From NCBI GenBank assembly GCA_016711105.1, contig JADJTO010000006.1, forward strand, positions 111,504 through 175,503: DNA of 64,000 nt, read 5' to 3'. Positions 27,147 through 37,509 of the stretch are shown in pieces (position 1 is the first letter of the stretch; each line of letters opens with the position of its first letter). This DNA is from Micropruina sp. (GTDB lineage Bacteria; Actinomycetota; Actinomycetes; Propionibacteriales; Propionibacteriaceae). A program made the position numbers and the translations under genes. Below the pieces are notes generated by a model that saw only the letters and a program-made list of their open reading frames with translations, was not told the origin of the DNA and searched no databases.

Positions 27147-27228
27147 TCAACTGATCGACGCGCCCGAGCAGGCTCGCCGGCTTAGTGCCACACAATCTTT
27201 GTCAGAGGCCCGCCCTAGCGTGCTGCAT

Positions 27229-27711
27229 ATGAGTCATTCACACAGTGCCCAGGTCACCGGCTGGAACGACCAGGAGGACCGCCGCGTCCGCCAACTGGTC
27301 CGCCGCTACGGCTGCTACGTCCAAGCCATTCACGGTGACGGCGAGCGGCCGCCGTTCGCCTACACCATCGGCCTTTTCGGGCTCGGACACCCCGAGCTGA
27401 TCGCGTTCGGGCTCGACCATGAGTCTGCCGGCGGCATTCTGAACTGGTTCGCTGCTCGCGTCCGTCAGGGGAATGATCTGACTCCGGGCGAGCTTGTGGA
27501 GCCTGCCGGGTCGGGCACGCGCTTTCTGGTCGAGGAGTTCCCCGACCCTGGTGCCGCGCTCTACGCGGCCAACCGCTTCTATCGGCGTCCGCGGCAAGCC
27601 TCCGTCCCCGCCTACCAACTCACCTATGACGTGAACGGTGCGTTTCCGTGGGAACCCGGCTACCCCTACGCCCCCTCCCGTCAGCCGCGTCCTGGTGACT
27701 ACGTGGAGTGA
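27229..27711 (+). CDS. DUF4262 family protein
   Basis: 160 aa from the ATG at 27229 (MSHSHSAQVTGWNDQEDR). 'GERPPFAYTIGLFGLGHPEL' and 'LVEEFPDPGAALYAANRFYR' are characteristic of DUF4262, a cytoplasmic family of unknown function. The C-terminal 'PAYQLTYDVNGAFPWEPGY' is also conserved. A TAGCGT hexamer 7 nt before the ATG and the absence of a Shine-Dalgarno suggest another leaderless start. It is a single gene upstream of the ABC-F ATPase. Confidence 0.8.
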   Translation: MSHSHSAQVTGWNDQEDRRVRQLVRRYGCYVQAIHGDGERPPFAYTIGLFGLGHPELIAFGLDHESAGGILNWFAARVRQGNDLTPGELVEPAGSGTRFLVEEFPDPGAALYAANRFYRRPRQASVPAYQLTYDVNGAFPWEPGYPYAPSRQPRPGDYVE

Positions 27712-27818
27712 GCCGCGTCCGGATCGGTGCCGCTTGACCGTGCGACGCGGCCGCCCGACACTAAGACGCATGTGGATCTGACCTCTCGCCCTGTCCCAGC
27801 CAGCGATCGAGGTTCCTC

Positions 27819-29462
<1,644 letters not shown>

Positions 29463-29482
29463 CGCGGTGGTGCGGAGCGGCG

Positions 29483-30061
29483 TCAGGCGGTGGCCGCCCA
29501 GTGCGGATCGCGTCCCAGCCGCCCCAGCAGCCGGTCCTGGCGGCGGGCGTCGGCCGGCACCGGGACTGCGGGGCCACACACAGACTCGGCGTGCAGCATC
29601 TCGCCGAAGCCGTCGGCCGCCGCTTCGGCGAAGTCCATCTCGCCGTCCGACCAGGTGGTGTCCAGACCAGCGGCGCGCGCGATGTCCCACCGGTGGACGA
29701 CGAGGTCGAAGCCGTAGAACGCGTCGATCGACGCACCGATGGTCGTGGGGCCGAAGAACCCGTCATACTCCCGCTCGGACAGGCCTCCGCAGAGAGCGGC
29801 GTGCACCGTGGCGGCGTGCTGCTGCCAGGCTGACGCCGGGTCCGTCACCAGGTCTGGCGCGGCGCCGAGGTCAAGGCCGTGTTGGCCCATGAACTGCCGT
29901 TGGGTCGTCACCACGTGGTCGAGGACGTCACGCGCCGTCCAGCCTACGCACGGCGAGGGCGCGTCCCATCGGTCGGCGGGGACGACGGCGAGCAGGGCGC
30001 CAAGGCGGTCCGACCGGTCGCGGTAGGAGTCGTTGAAAGTCTGGGAATCGGGGTTCGTCAT
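29483..30061 (-). CDS. TIGR03086-type DinB/MDMPI N-terminal metal-binding protein
   Basis: 192 aa from the ATG at 30061. 'RLGALLAVVPADRWDAPSPC' and 'WTARDVLDHVVTTQRQFM' are the first helices of the maleylpyruvate isomerase N-terminal / DinB fold, with a metal-binding His in LDHV. A second His is in 'FYGFDLVVHRWDIARAAGLD'. It matches the TIGR03086 subfamily, which may use mycothiol-like cofactors; the actual reaction is unknown. It converges on the ABC-F gene with 20 nt between stops. Confidence 0.8.
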   Translation of the reverse strand: MTNPDSQTFNDSYRDRSDRLGALLAVVPADRWDAPSPCVGWTARDVLDHVVTTQRQFMGQHGLDLGAAPDLVTDPASAWQQHAATVHAALCGGLSEREYDGFFGPTTIGASIDAFYGFDLVVHRWDIARAAGLDTTWSDGEMDFAEAAADGFGEMLHAESVCGPAVPVPADARRQDRLLGRLGRDPHWAATA

Positions 30062-30169
30062 GCCGGCCAGGCTAAGCGGCCCCACTGACAATGGCGATTC
30101 AGACAATCCGGCACACGGGTACGCAGCCCACCAGGGGCCTGGTCCACCCGGCACAGGGATGCTTGGGAG

Positions 30170-30709
30170 CTACTCGCCGGTCAGGCCGTCGATAGATTCG
30201 CGAACCAGATCAGCGTGGCCGTTGTGACGGGCGTACTCCTCGATCATGTGGACGAGAATCCAGCGAAGGCTCGGACGCTCGCCCGTGCCACTCGCCTGCG
30301 CCGCAAGCTGGCCCAGATCGCCCCCAGCCAGGGCGTCCGCGACCAGCACCCGCGAACGAGCGACGGCGCCCTGCCACCGGGCCAGCAGTTCGTCGGGGGA
30401 ATCTGCTGCGGCGGACTCCCATTCCCAGTCGGGGGTGGCGGTCCAGTCGATCCCACGCCAGTCCGCATGCGGGTCGTGCCCGTGCAGACGAACGGCGAAC
30501 CAGTAGTCCTCGACGAGGGCGAGATGCTTGAGGAGACCGCCGAGGGTTATCGCTGAGGCGCCGACCGTCGCGTTAAGACCGTCCGGGCCCAGCCCCGAAG
30601 CCTTCCACTCGAGGGTTGCTCGCAGGAACTCGAGGAACCCCAACAGCGTCCGGGCCTCGTCGCCCTCGAGGGGTGGCTCGGGGCGTTGCGGCTCGTCGAT
30701 GATCGTCAC
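30170..30709 (-). CDS. DinB-family protein (DUF664)
   Basis: 179 aa. 'DEARTLLGFLEFLRATLEWK', 'TLGGLLKHLALVEDYWFAVR' with a metal-ligand His, and 'SLRWILVHMIEEYARHNGHA' with two more His are typical of DinB/DUF664 four-helix proteins. Relatives include mycothiol- or bacillithiol-dependent transferases. It is on the same strand as the TIGR03086 gene, a second DinB-fold protein, 109 nt away, so the two may be co-transcribed. Confidence 0.85.
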   Translation of the reverse strand: MTIIDEPQRPEPPLEGDEARTLLGFLEFLRATLEWKASGLGPDGLNATVGASAITLGGLLKHLALVEDYWFAVRLHGHDPHADWRGIDWTATPDWEWESAAADSPDELLARWQGAVARSRVLVADALAGGDLGQLAAQASGTGERPSLRWILVHMIEEYARHNGHADLVRESIDGLTGE

Positions 30710-30806
30710 GTACCCAACCTAATCCACGACCCGTGCAGTCTTCGGGCCCGGCTATGACGCGAACGTGCAGCAAGAAGCGAGGACGACGCCAGTTGCCTGC
30801 TCCTGG

Positions 30807-31259
30807 TCAGCCTGTGATCCGGCGCTGAACGGCGAGTAGGTCGTCGTTCACGTTTCGGCGAAGTCGGCCCCGTGGCGTTGCGTCAAGATCATTTGGCGTG
30901 ATCACCACCAGGCGAATCCCGTTCCCTGGAATCAGTTCGTCGCGGCGGGCGTCATAGATCGCGCGCTGCAGCCCGCGGTGAACCCCGCTCACGGTCAGCC
31001 GGTGAGGTTTGTCGAAATGCGGCACTGGGCGGTCGTGCTGCAACTCGCGGTACTCCACCACCAGATTCGCGCTTGGCCAATATCCATCGACGGGGAGCTT
31101 GACCCGGCCACCGCGCTTGCCGGGATCACCGAGGAGCCAGTCAAACCGGGCCTGGCGACGCCCAACCTCACCCAAGACCTGATCGCACAGGTTCAATACG
31201 TATGCCTCGGCACTGGATTCCCTGCCCATGACCGCGATGGTAACCGGTCCGTCGGACAC
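30807..31259 (-). CDS. Probable Vsr/DUF559-like nuclease-fold protein
   Basis: 150 aa from GTG at 31259 (an ATG at 31229 is an alternative). The segment 'LPVDGYWPSANLVVEYRELQH' has the D-x(n)-ExR/Q-H layout of the Vsr / PD-(D/E)XK nuclease fold, followed by 'HFDKPHRLTVSGVHRGLQRA' and 'YDARRDELIPGNGIRLVVI', which looks like the last strand and helix of that fold. The catalytic assignment is inference. It is divergent from the Mrr-like nuclease gene and may belong with it. Confidence 0.6.
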   Translation of the reverse strand: MSDGPVTIAVMGRESSAEAYVLNLCDQVLGEVGRRQARFDWLLGDPGKRGGRVKLPVDGYWPSANLVVEYRELQHDRPVPHFDKPHRLTVSGVHRGLQRAIYDARRDELIPGNGIRLVVITPNDLDATPRGRLRRNVNDDLLAVQRRITG

Positions 31260-31388
31260 ACCAGGCAGGTCGGTTTAGCGAAGTCCTCCTGCCAACAAAA
31301 GCCCCTTGCCGGACATTCATCGGGCACACAGATTGGCTCCGCTAGCCTGACCTTCGGGCCCGAATCACACAGCGATAGAGGGGATCCG

Positions 31389-32384
31389 ATGAGTTCGCCA
31401 ACACTTCCCAACGGTGACCTGCCGCGCGGCATACATACTGACGTCTGGACGGTGACCGGCAGGCGTTTCCACCAAGATCCGACCTTCATCCTTCCCGACT
31501 TCGAACGGGTCGGCTGGCAGGAGTTCGAGCGACTTGTCGGCGCCGGCTTCCAGGCGCGCGGCTACCTGGTCGAGGCCACCCAGGACGGCGCCGACGGAGG
31601 GGTGGACTTGAACCTGACCAGGGGCAGCGAGCGCGCGGTTGTGCAGTGCAAGCACTGGATGGCTCGGCGCGTCGGGGTCAGCAAGGTCCGGGAACTGTTG
31701 GGGGTCATGCAGCAGACGGGAGTGCCCCAAGGCTTCATCGTCTCTTCAGGAGAATTCACTGCGGACGCCTGGGCCGAGGCCCAGCGGTGTGGCATCTACC
31801 TGATGCGCGGGGCAGACACGCTCGTGCTGGTCAACGACGCCATCACGTCCGGAATCGTCGTGCCGCAACTCGTCGAGGATCCCGCGCCTGGAGTGCCGCG
31901 GTGTCCGATCTGCCGTGAGCCGATGATCGTCCGGGTCGCCAGGAAAGGGCAGAACGCCGGATCCAGCTTTTGGAGTTGCCCCCGATACCCGAGCTGCCGC
32001 GGTACGCGACCGATGCCACCCGGGCAAGCGTCAACGCCACCGCTGGGGGCAGCGCAGGTCACTGCGGCCGCAACGTCCGCCTCAGCGTTCGTCCATGGCC
32101 CGCCGATCCCACCTGCCCCGCCCGTGCCACCGCCATGGGCAGCCCCCGCTGGGCCGGGCTATGTCTCGACGGGGTGGACGCCACCCGCCTCCCAGCAAAT
32201 CGCGCCCCCGGGCACCCCGATGAACTTTCCGGCGCCGCATGAAGGGGCTCGCTTCACCCCCGCACTGCCGGTGTCTCGTCGGGTTGGCAGGGCCCCGGTC
32301 GTGCGGTTTGTCGTCCTCGCAGCGATGGTGATGGCGGCCGGATGGTTCCTGGTCGCGGTCCTGCTGCCACGAGTCCTGGCATAG
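31389..32384 (+). CDS. Mrr-type restriction endonuclease-like protein with zinc ribbon and membrane anchor
   Basis: 331 aa; the ATG at 31389 follows AGAGGGG. An Mrr_cat/PD-(D/E)XK domain occupies ~40-155: 'WQEFERLVGAGFQARGY', 'DGADGGVDLNLTRGSERAVV' with Asp, then 'QCKHW'. A topoisomerase-type zinc ribbon is at ~175-210 (CPICREPMIVRVARKG, then CPRYPSC). A Pro/Ala-rich linker leads to a C-terminal transmembrane helix (VVRFVVLAAMVMAAGWFLVA). It probably cleaves foreign or modified DNA near the membrane. No methylase accompanies it. Confidence 0.85.
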   Translation: MSSPTLPNGDLPRGIHTDVWTVTGRRFHQDPTFILPDFERVGWQEFERLVGAGFQARGYLVEATQDGADGGVDLNLTRGSERAVVQCKHWMARRVGVSKVRELLGVMQQTGVPQGFIVSSGEFTADAWAEAQRCGIYLMRGADTLVLVNDAITSGIVVPQLVEDPAPGVPRCPICREPMIVRVARKGQNAGSSFWSCPRYPSCRGTRPMPPGQASTPPLGAAQVTAAATSASAFVHGPPIPPAPPVPPPWAAPAGPGYVSTGWTPPASQQIAPPGTPMNFPAPHEGARFTPALPVSRRVGRAPVVRFVVLAAMVMAAGWFLVAVLLPRVLA

Positions 32385-32689
32385 GTCGCTAAGCCAGCGA
32401 CTCGATCGCCGGCAGTTCCTGTCACAAGGACGCCGGGGGTCCCGAACGCGCTCTAGCCAACTAAGGCCACAAGCGAAGTGGTATCCAGCGCGCAGCATTC
32501 TCGAGGTCGCGATCAGTAGTAAGGACCGGCGGCGACAGAGCTGATCGAGCGGCAGCCCGTCGAGCCCCAGCCCGTCCACGGACCCTGGCCCATGGCGGCA
32601 TGGAGCCTCGGAGTTGCGGACGTGGTAATAGCCGACCGTGGAACCACACGCTGTCGACGCCTCTTCGCCCCCGAGCCTTTGAAGTCGTA

Positions 32690-32725
32690 CGGCAACTTGT
32701 CAGCTTGTTGCCGAACGGCTACATT
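32690..32725 (+). promoter_or_regulatory. hipBA promoter with overlapping dyad operator
   Basis: TTGTCA (32697-32702), 17 nt, then TACATT (32720-32725) make a good -35/-10 pair. The dyad CGGCAAC-N10-GTTGCCG (32690-32713) covers the -35, as expected for autorepression by HipB. The predicted start is ~30 nt before the hipB GTG. Confidence 0.7.
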
Positions 32726-32761
32726 CAAGGATGTCGTCGTTCGACCACATTGGAGGCGCGC

Positions 32762-33019
32762 GTGTTAAGGACGGTCCAAGACGTGGCCACGTTTGTACGC
32801 CAGACAAGGAAGGCGCGCGGTTTCACCCAGGCCGAACTCGCCCGTCGGGTGGGCGTGGGTCGAGACTGGGTGGTTCGGCTCGAGCAGGGCAACCCTCGCC
32901 TAGAGCTGTCCAAGGTGCTCGACACCTTCGCGGTACTGGGTTTGTCGCTGTCGGTCAGCCAGGCGGTCGACGGGGATGCCGACGACCCGTTCACCCAGGT
33001 CTTTGAGGATCTGCGATGA
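32762..33019 (+). CDS. hipB: HipB-like XRE-family antitoxin
   Basis: 85 aa from GTG at 32762, with GGAGG 7 nt upstream. The Cro/C1 helix-turn-helix is clear: VRQTRKARGFTQAELARRVG, then VGRDWVVRLEQGNPR and 'LSKVLDTFAVLGLSL'. It overlaps the HipA gene by ATGA. By analogy with HipB it binds HipA and the promoter dyad to hold the system off. Confidence 0.9.
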   Translation: MLRTVQDVATFVRQTRKARGFTQAELARRVGVGRDWVVRLEQGNPRLELSKVLDTFAVLGLSLSVSQAVDGDADDPFTQVFEDLR

Positions 33020-34290
33020 GCAGCGAACTGCTCGTCTACCTGGACGGCGACTACCTCGGCCTGATCACGCAGACCCGACAAGGCTCGCTGGGATTCACCT
33101 ATGATCCCGGCTACCTGGAACGGGACCGGCCAACGCCGTTGTCGCTGTCCATGCCGGTGACGGCCGAACAGAAACCGAACCGGATAGTGCGGGCTTTCCT
33201 CGAGGGCCTGCTGCCCGACAATCAGGCAGTGCGTGAGCGCTGGGGAACCGCCTTTGGCGTGTCTGCGAACAATCCCTTCGCGCTGTTGCGGCACGTGGGC
33301 AGAGATGCTGCCGGCGCGGTTCAGATACTGCCGCCGGGTGAGGCCAGCGACGACGCGGCACACCGCACCGGAGACATCGCCTGGCTCACAGATGAGGATT
33401 TCCTCGGCATCGTCCGCAGTCTGGCCGAGCACCGCGACTGGGATCCCGAACGGCAGGCTGGACGCTGGAGCTTGGCCGGGGCACAGTCCAAGGTCGCGCT
33501 GTTCCGCGACCCATCGACGGGAATGTGGGGCATACCGCAGGATGCGACGCCGACAACCCACATCATCAAGCCTGCCATTCCCGGCCTCGACAACCACCAC
33601 ATCAACGAGGTGCTCTGCCAGCGAGCGGCCACTGAGCTCGGGCTGGCAGCGGCCTCCTGCGAGCTGGTCGACTTCGGTGATGTGCGTGCGATCGTGTCGA
33701 CCCGCTACGACCGACGGCACAACAGCTCGGGTCAGCTACGTCGCGTCCACCAGGAAGACCTCTGCCAAGCACTCGCCGTCCATCCCAGCCAGAAGTACCA
33801 AGCCGACGGCGGACCAGGCATCGGCGAGATCGCCGATCTATTCGCCCGCCTTGGCGTGGCCGATCGTCCCGCAACGGCTCAACGGTTCTTCGACGGCCTC
33901 GTTTACAACGTGCTGATCGGCGGCACTGACGCCCACGCCAAGAACTACTCGATGCTGCTGCACGGCCAGCGCGCCCAACTCGCCCCGCTGTATGACCTGG
34001 CCTCCGCTGTCGTTTATCCCTCGGATCGGCCGCTGGAGTCGTCGATGAAGGTGGGAGCACACCGGACCATGCGTGAGATCTCCAGCAGCGACTGGGCCAG
34101 GGCCGGGCAGAGACTCGGTATCGGTGCGGACGCGGCCGTGAGCCGCGTACTGGAACTACGAAACGCCCTCCCCATGGCGCTCGATGCGGCCGTGGCCTCC
34201 CTTCCGGCCTCCGCGCAGGGTCGCGCCCGGGGCCTGACAGAACAAATCGGGGAACACGCCGCCGTGGTGGCGCCATCGTGGACCACATAG
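33016..34290 (+). CDS. hipA: HipA serine/threonine kinase toxin
   Basis: 424 aa. The N-terminal couple_HipA domain is at 1-~105 (LLVYLDGDYLGLITQTRQGS, FTYDPGYL). The kinase core has 'WSLAGAQSKVALFRD' (ATP-binding loop), 'THIIKPAIPG' with the catalytic Lys, 'NEVLCQRAATELGL', and the catalytic loop 'GGTDAHAKNYSML' with Asp and Asn, followed by 'LAPLYDLAS' with the metal-binding Asp. HipA phosphorylates a glutamyl-tRNA synthetase in E. coli; the target here is unknown. All key residues are present. Confidence 0.93.
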   Translation: MSSELLVYLDGDYLGLITQTRQGSLGFTYDPGYLERDRPTPLSLSMPVTAEQKPNRIVRAFLEGLLPDNQAVRERWGTAFGVSANNPFALLRHVGRDAAGAVQILPPGEASDDAAHRTGDIAWLTDEDFLGIVRSLAEHRDWDPERQAGRWSLAGAQSKVALFRDPSTGMWGIPQDATPTTHIIKPAIPGLDNHHINEVLCQRAATELGLAAASCELVDFGDVRAIVSTRYDRRHNSSGQLRRVHQEDLCQALAVHPSQKYQADGGPGIGEIADLFARLGVADRPATAQRFFDGLVYNVLIGGTDAHAKNYSMLLHGQRAQLAPLYDLASAVVYPSDRPLESSMKVGAHRTMREISSSDWARAGQRLGIGADAAVSRVLELRNALPMALDAAVASLPASAQGRARGLTEQIGEHAAVVAPSWTT

Positions 34291-34463
34291 GCGCCCCTGG
34301 GAGGGCATCTCGGGGGAGATTGCACGAAGGCCACCCACCCGGCGAGCTGACCGATCGGCGCCGGAGGTAGTCACCCGGGAGGGTGCCGAGCTGGACGTCG
34401 CCCTCGACACGGGACGGACTCATCCGCCTTGCAGGCGGCAACGCGCAGCGAAACCATGGACTC

Positions 34464-35425
34464 ATGGACGATGTGGTCACGTGGCTCCTGGAGGGCGACG
34501 CCGCGGTACGCCACCAGACCTACCGCGACCTTCTGGGCGAGGACCATCCCGAGCTGGCGTCGGTGATCGCCACAGACGGGGACGCTGCCGCCCTGCTCGC
34601 CGCCAGAACGCCGGACGGGCACTGGGGCCGCGGCTTCTACCAACCAAGTGGACCTCCAGCCACTACACCCTGGTGGAGCTGCGCAACCTGGAGCTCCCCG
34701 GGACTCACCCGGCGGCGCGGGAGGCCGTTCACCTGATCCTGCGCGAGAAGGGCCCGGACGGAGGGGTTAACCCGAGCCCGATCATTCGCCACAGCGACGC
34801 CTGCATCAACGGCATATTCCTCGACTACGCGTCCTGGTTCGGCGCGACCGATGCGGACCTGGCCAGCGTCGTCGACTTCCTGCTCGCCCAGGCGATGCCG
34901 GACGGGGGCTTCAACTGCCGCCGCAACCGTTCCGGCGCCCGGATCGCGTCAGTGCACACCACGCTGTCGGTGCTGGAGGGCCTGACCTCCTACCTGGCCG
35001 CTGGCGCAACGCGTCGCGCGGACGAGGTGCGAACGGCACGGGACGCGGCGGTGGAATGCCTGCTGGCCCGCGAGCTGTTCCGCCGCCGCGGAACGGTCGA
35101 ACCGATCGACCCGGAGTTCACCCGCCTGCACCACCCCGCCCGCTGGCACTTCGACGTGCTCCGGGCCTTGGACGCCCTCCGCGCCGCAGGCGTGCGCTAC
35201 GACCCTCGGATGGCGGCGGCCTTGGACGTGCTGACCGAGCGGCAGCGACCGGACGGCCGCTGGGCCGCCAACCGTGGCTACGCCGGCGCGACCCACCTCC
35301 GCTATCCCCCGGCCGGGCAGCCGAACCGCTGGGTGACGCTCAAAGCGTTACGCGTTCTGCAGACCTATTCATCCAGTGTCCAACGGAGTTCTCACGTGGA
35401 GCAGACCGACGGGGATGTCGCATGA
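34464..35425 (+). pseudogene. Terpene-cyclase-like alpha/alpha-toroid repeat protein, frameshifted
   Basis: The ATG at 34464 (MDDVVTWLLEGDAAVRHQTY) reads to about 34645 ('TPDGHWGRGFYQP'). The sequence then continues in another frame (KWTSSHYTLVELRNLELPGT) to 35425, consistent with one missing C at CAACCAAG. The whole would be ~320 aa with QW-like repeats 'DGGFNCRRN' and 'RPDGRWAAN', as in squalene-cyclase/prenyltransferase-fold proteins of unknown function common in actinobacteria. It overlaps the AlkB gene by ATGA, so the two form an operon. Confidence 0.75.
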
Positions 35426-36006
35426 CAACGCCGTTCGACCACCGCCCAGGTTGGCTTTCCCCTGTGGAAGCGGACCACCTCCTGATGGTCCTCACCGCGA
35501 CCTTGCCGTGGGAGCAGAAACAGATCCGCATGTACGGCAAGACCCACCATGTGCCCCGGCTCACCTGCTGGCTGGGCGAAGCCGCCTACACCTACAGCGG
35601 CATCCGGAACGAACCTCACCCCTGGACGCCCGAACTCGCCGACCTTCGTGACCGGCTCGCCGCCGAGACTTGCGCCAGCTACAACTCGGTGCTCGCCAAT
35701 CTCTACCGTGACGGCCAGGACGCCATGGGCTGGCATGCCGATGATGAGCCCGAACTCGGGTCAGAGCCGACCATCGCCAGCGTGAACCTCGGCGCCACCC
35801 GCGACTTCGTGGTCAAGCACAAAGCGACCGGTCATCGGCAGGCCTACCCGCTGGGGCACGGTGATCTGGTTGTGATGGCCGGCCGGAGTCAAGCTGATTG
35901 GCTGCATTCGGTCCCGAAGCGTGCCCGCATCACGGAGCCGCGGATCAACCTGACCTTCCGCTGGCTCACAACGCCAGCAGTCTGCCGGTTAACTTCTCGG
36001 TCATAG
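35422..36006 (+). CDS. AlkB-like Fe(II)/2-oxoglutarate-dependent dioxygenase
   Basis: 194 aa. AlkB features: 'LPWEQKQIRMYGKTHHVPRL' substrate lid, 'YNSVLANLYRDGQDAMGWHADDE' with the iron ligands His and Asp, the third His in 'WLHSVPK', and 'RINLTFR' with the 2-oxoglutarate Arg. It oxidatively removes methyl lesions from DNA or RNA bases. The last ~11 residues after 'LTFRWL' extend into the first unit of a tandem repeat, so the native C-terminus may have been altered. It is coupled to the upstream toroid-repeat gene. Confidence 0.9.
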   Translation: MTTPFDHRPGWLSPVEADHLLMVLTATLPWEQKQIRMYGKTHHVPRLTCWLGEAAYTYSGIRNEPHPWTPELADLRDRLAAETCASYNSVLANLYRDGQDAMGWHADDEPELGSEPTIASVNLGATRDFVVKHKATGHRQAYPLGHGDLVVMAGRSQADWLHSVPKRARITEPRINLTFRWLTTPAVCRLTSRS

Positions 36007-36175
36007 GCGCTCATCAAGGTGTATACGGCGTTCATGCACGCTGTGGGCCGAGAAGTTTTCTGCCTTACGCCGACCAGACAAGAGGGTGCCGGTCAACTTC
36101 TCGGTCGTAGGCACTCATCAAGGCGTATACGGCGTTCATGCACGCTGTGGGCCGAGAAGTTTCCGGCCTTGCGTC
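35985..36175. repeat. Tandem pair of ~104-bp repeats with conserved hairpin arms
   Basis: Two units start at 35985 and 36089 and are ~88% identical. Each holds a 10-bp inverted repeat AACTTCTCGG / CCGAGAAGTT (35991-36000 with 36048-36057; 36095-36104 with 36152-36161) enclosing a 47-bp loop that includes GTATACGGCGTTCATGCACG. The first unit overlaps the AlkB 3' end. It is not a known element to me. Confidence 0.8.
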
Positions 36176-36237
36176 GGCCAGTAGGCTGCCCCGTCAGCTC
36201 ACTCACACCCGGGTAAACGGCCGCAAGTGGGTTGCTG

Positions 36238-37509
36238 TTAGGGACCGAGGAGCGCTGCCGGAATAACCGCGATGCCGTCGGGCCGACGGTAGGCGCTCGG
36301 TCCGGTGGTGATGACGGCGAGGTCTACCAGATCGTCGCCGAGCTGGTCACGTAGCCAGGTCAGATGCCTCACGTCACGGTCATTCGGAGCCGCTCCCAGC
36401 TTCACCTCCAAGGCAACGACAGCGCCGTCATCGCCGGTGATGATCAGGTCCACCTCGTGGTCGCCGCGTTGGGTGCGAAGATGGCTGACCGTCGCCCTTA
36501 TCGGGTCCGCGTAAACCCGGGCCGACATCGTGACCAAGCTCTCGAACAGCGCACCCAGCAGCGTGCCGTCCCGCGGAACTGACACCACGCCGGGATCAGG
36601 CTTCGCCAGCAGGGTTCGATCGGTGACGCCCAACAGCCGCGCCGCCAGCGCCGGATCGGCCAGGTGATGCTTGGGAGCTTGCCGCAGGGAGGCGAGGAGG
36701 TTTCGCGAACCGGTCCAGGCCGGGAGCTCCTCCAGCAACCACATGCGCTGCAATATCTTGCGATACGCCACGATCGTCGCCCGGCTCGGCTTGTCGGGCA
36801 GGCCCGGGGTGGCTGCATCCAGGATCACGTTGTACGCGGCCGAGGTCGACGTGGCTGCGGCGTACGCCGCCAGCCAGGATCGCAGGGTCTGTGGACGCCG
36901 CACCGGACGTCCGGCGTCGGCGAAGTCACGGTCGACGACAGTGGCCAGGTAGCCGTCGAGGACGTCAGGTCGAACGTCCGCCGACAACGCCCGAATCGCC
37001 GGGAACCCCGATCTCGTGATCTCGGCGGTGTAATCGTCGAGGGTGAGTGAGCAGTCGCCTGCGATGTCGGCACCACCGGCAAGCATGGTGGCCAGCGACA
37101 CCGTCGGCATGACCAGTCCACGCTCGGCAAGGCTGAGCGGACGCATCCGGACGGTGACGATCCGGCCCGCACCTGAGTGCTTCGGCGCCTCGGCAGGAAA
37201 ACTGGACCCGGCCATCAGATAGGTGCCCGGAGCCGCGCCTGCGTCGACCTCATGGCGGACGCGGTCCCAGACCGGCGGGTAGTGCTGCCATTCGTCGATC
37301 AGCAACGGCTTGGCGAGCCGGCCTAAGCGCTTTTCGTCGTCGCGCATCAGCGTTATCTCGGACACATCGTCGAGGGAGACTGCGGTGGCGACTCGACGCC
37401 CAGCCGTGGCCGTCTTGCCGACCGCCTTCGGGCCCTCGATCGCCACCGCAGGAAGACCGGCCAACAAGCGGTCTAGCTGACGGTCAACGATCCGCGGTAG
37501 GTATTCCAC
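36238..37509 (-). CDS. AAA_14/DUF4143 ATP-binding protein (copy 1)
   Basis: 423 aa from the GTG at 37509 (VEYLPRIVDRQLDRLL), chosen by alignment with the paralogue at 42599-43849 and by a -10 box 6 nt upstream. Walker A is EGPKAVGKTA and Walker B is LLIDEWQ, followed by a sensor-like 'YLMAGSS' and 'HSGAGRIVTVRMRPLSLAE'. The C-terminal DUF4143 domain ends with a PD-(D/E)XK-like 'GDHEVDLIITGDDGAVVALE' then VKLG. Function is unknown; nuclease-like residues (D, E-V-K) are all present. Three 23-bp-spaced repeats lie on its promoter. Confidence 0.88.
   Translation of the reverse strand: MEYLPRIVDRQLDRLLAGLPAVAIEGPKAVGKTATAGRRVATAVSLDDVSEITLMRDDEKRLGRLAKPLLIDEWQHYPPVWDRVRHEVDAGAAPGTYLMAGSSFPAEAPKHSGAGRIVTVRMRPLSLAERGLVMPTVSLATMLAGGADIAGDCSLTLDDYTAEITRSGFPAIRALSADVRPDVLDGYLATVVDRDFADAGRPVRRPQTLRSWLAAYAAATSTSAAYNVILDAATPGLPDKPSRATIVAYRKILQRMWLLEELPAWTGSRNLLASLRQAPKHHLADPALAARLLGVTDRTLLAKPDPGVVSVPRDGTLLGALFESLVTMSARVYADPIRATVSHLRTQRGDHEVDLIITGDDGAVVALEVKLGAAPNDRDVRHLTWLRDQLGDDLVDLAVITTGPSAYRRPDGIAVIPAALLGP

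Noticed and set aside
32461..32649. Possible PIN-domain (VapC) remnant on the minus strand
   Set aside because: Only 'VLTTDRDLENAARW' looks PIN-like; no acidic active-site motif or start, and frames conflict.
35985..36175. CRISPR-like array at the 104-bp repeats
   Set aside because: Only two units, with long similar 'spacers' and internal hairpin arms; no cas genes.
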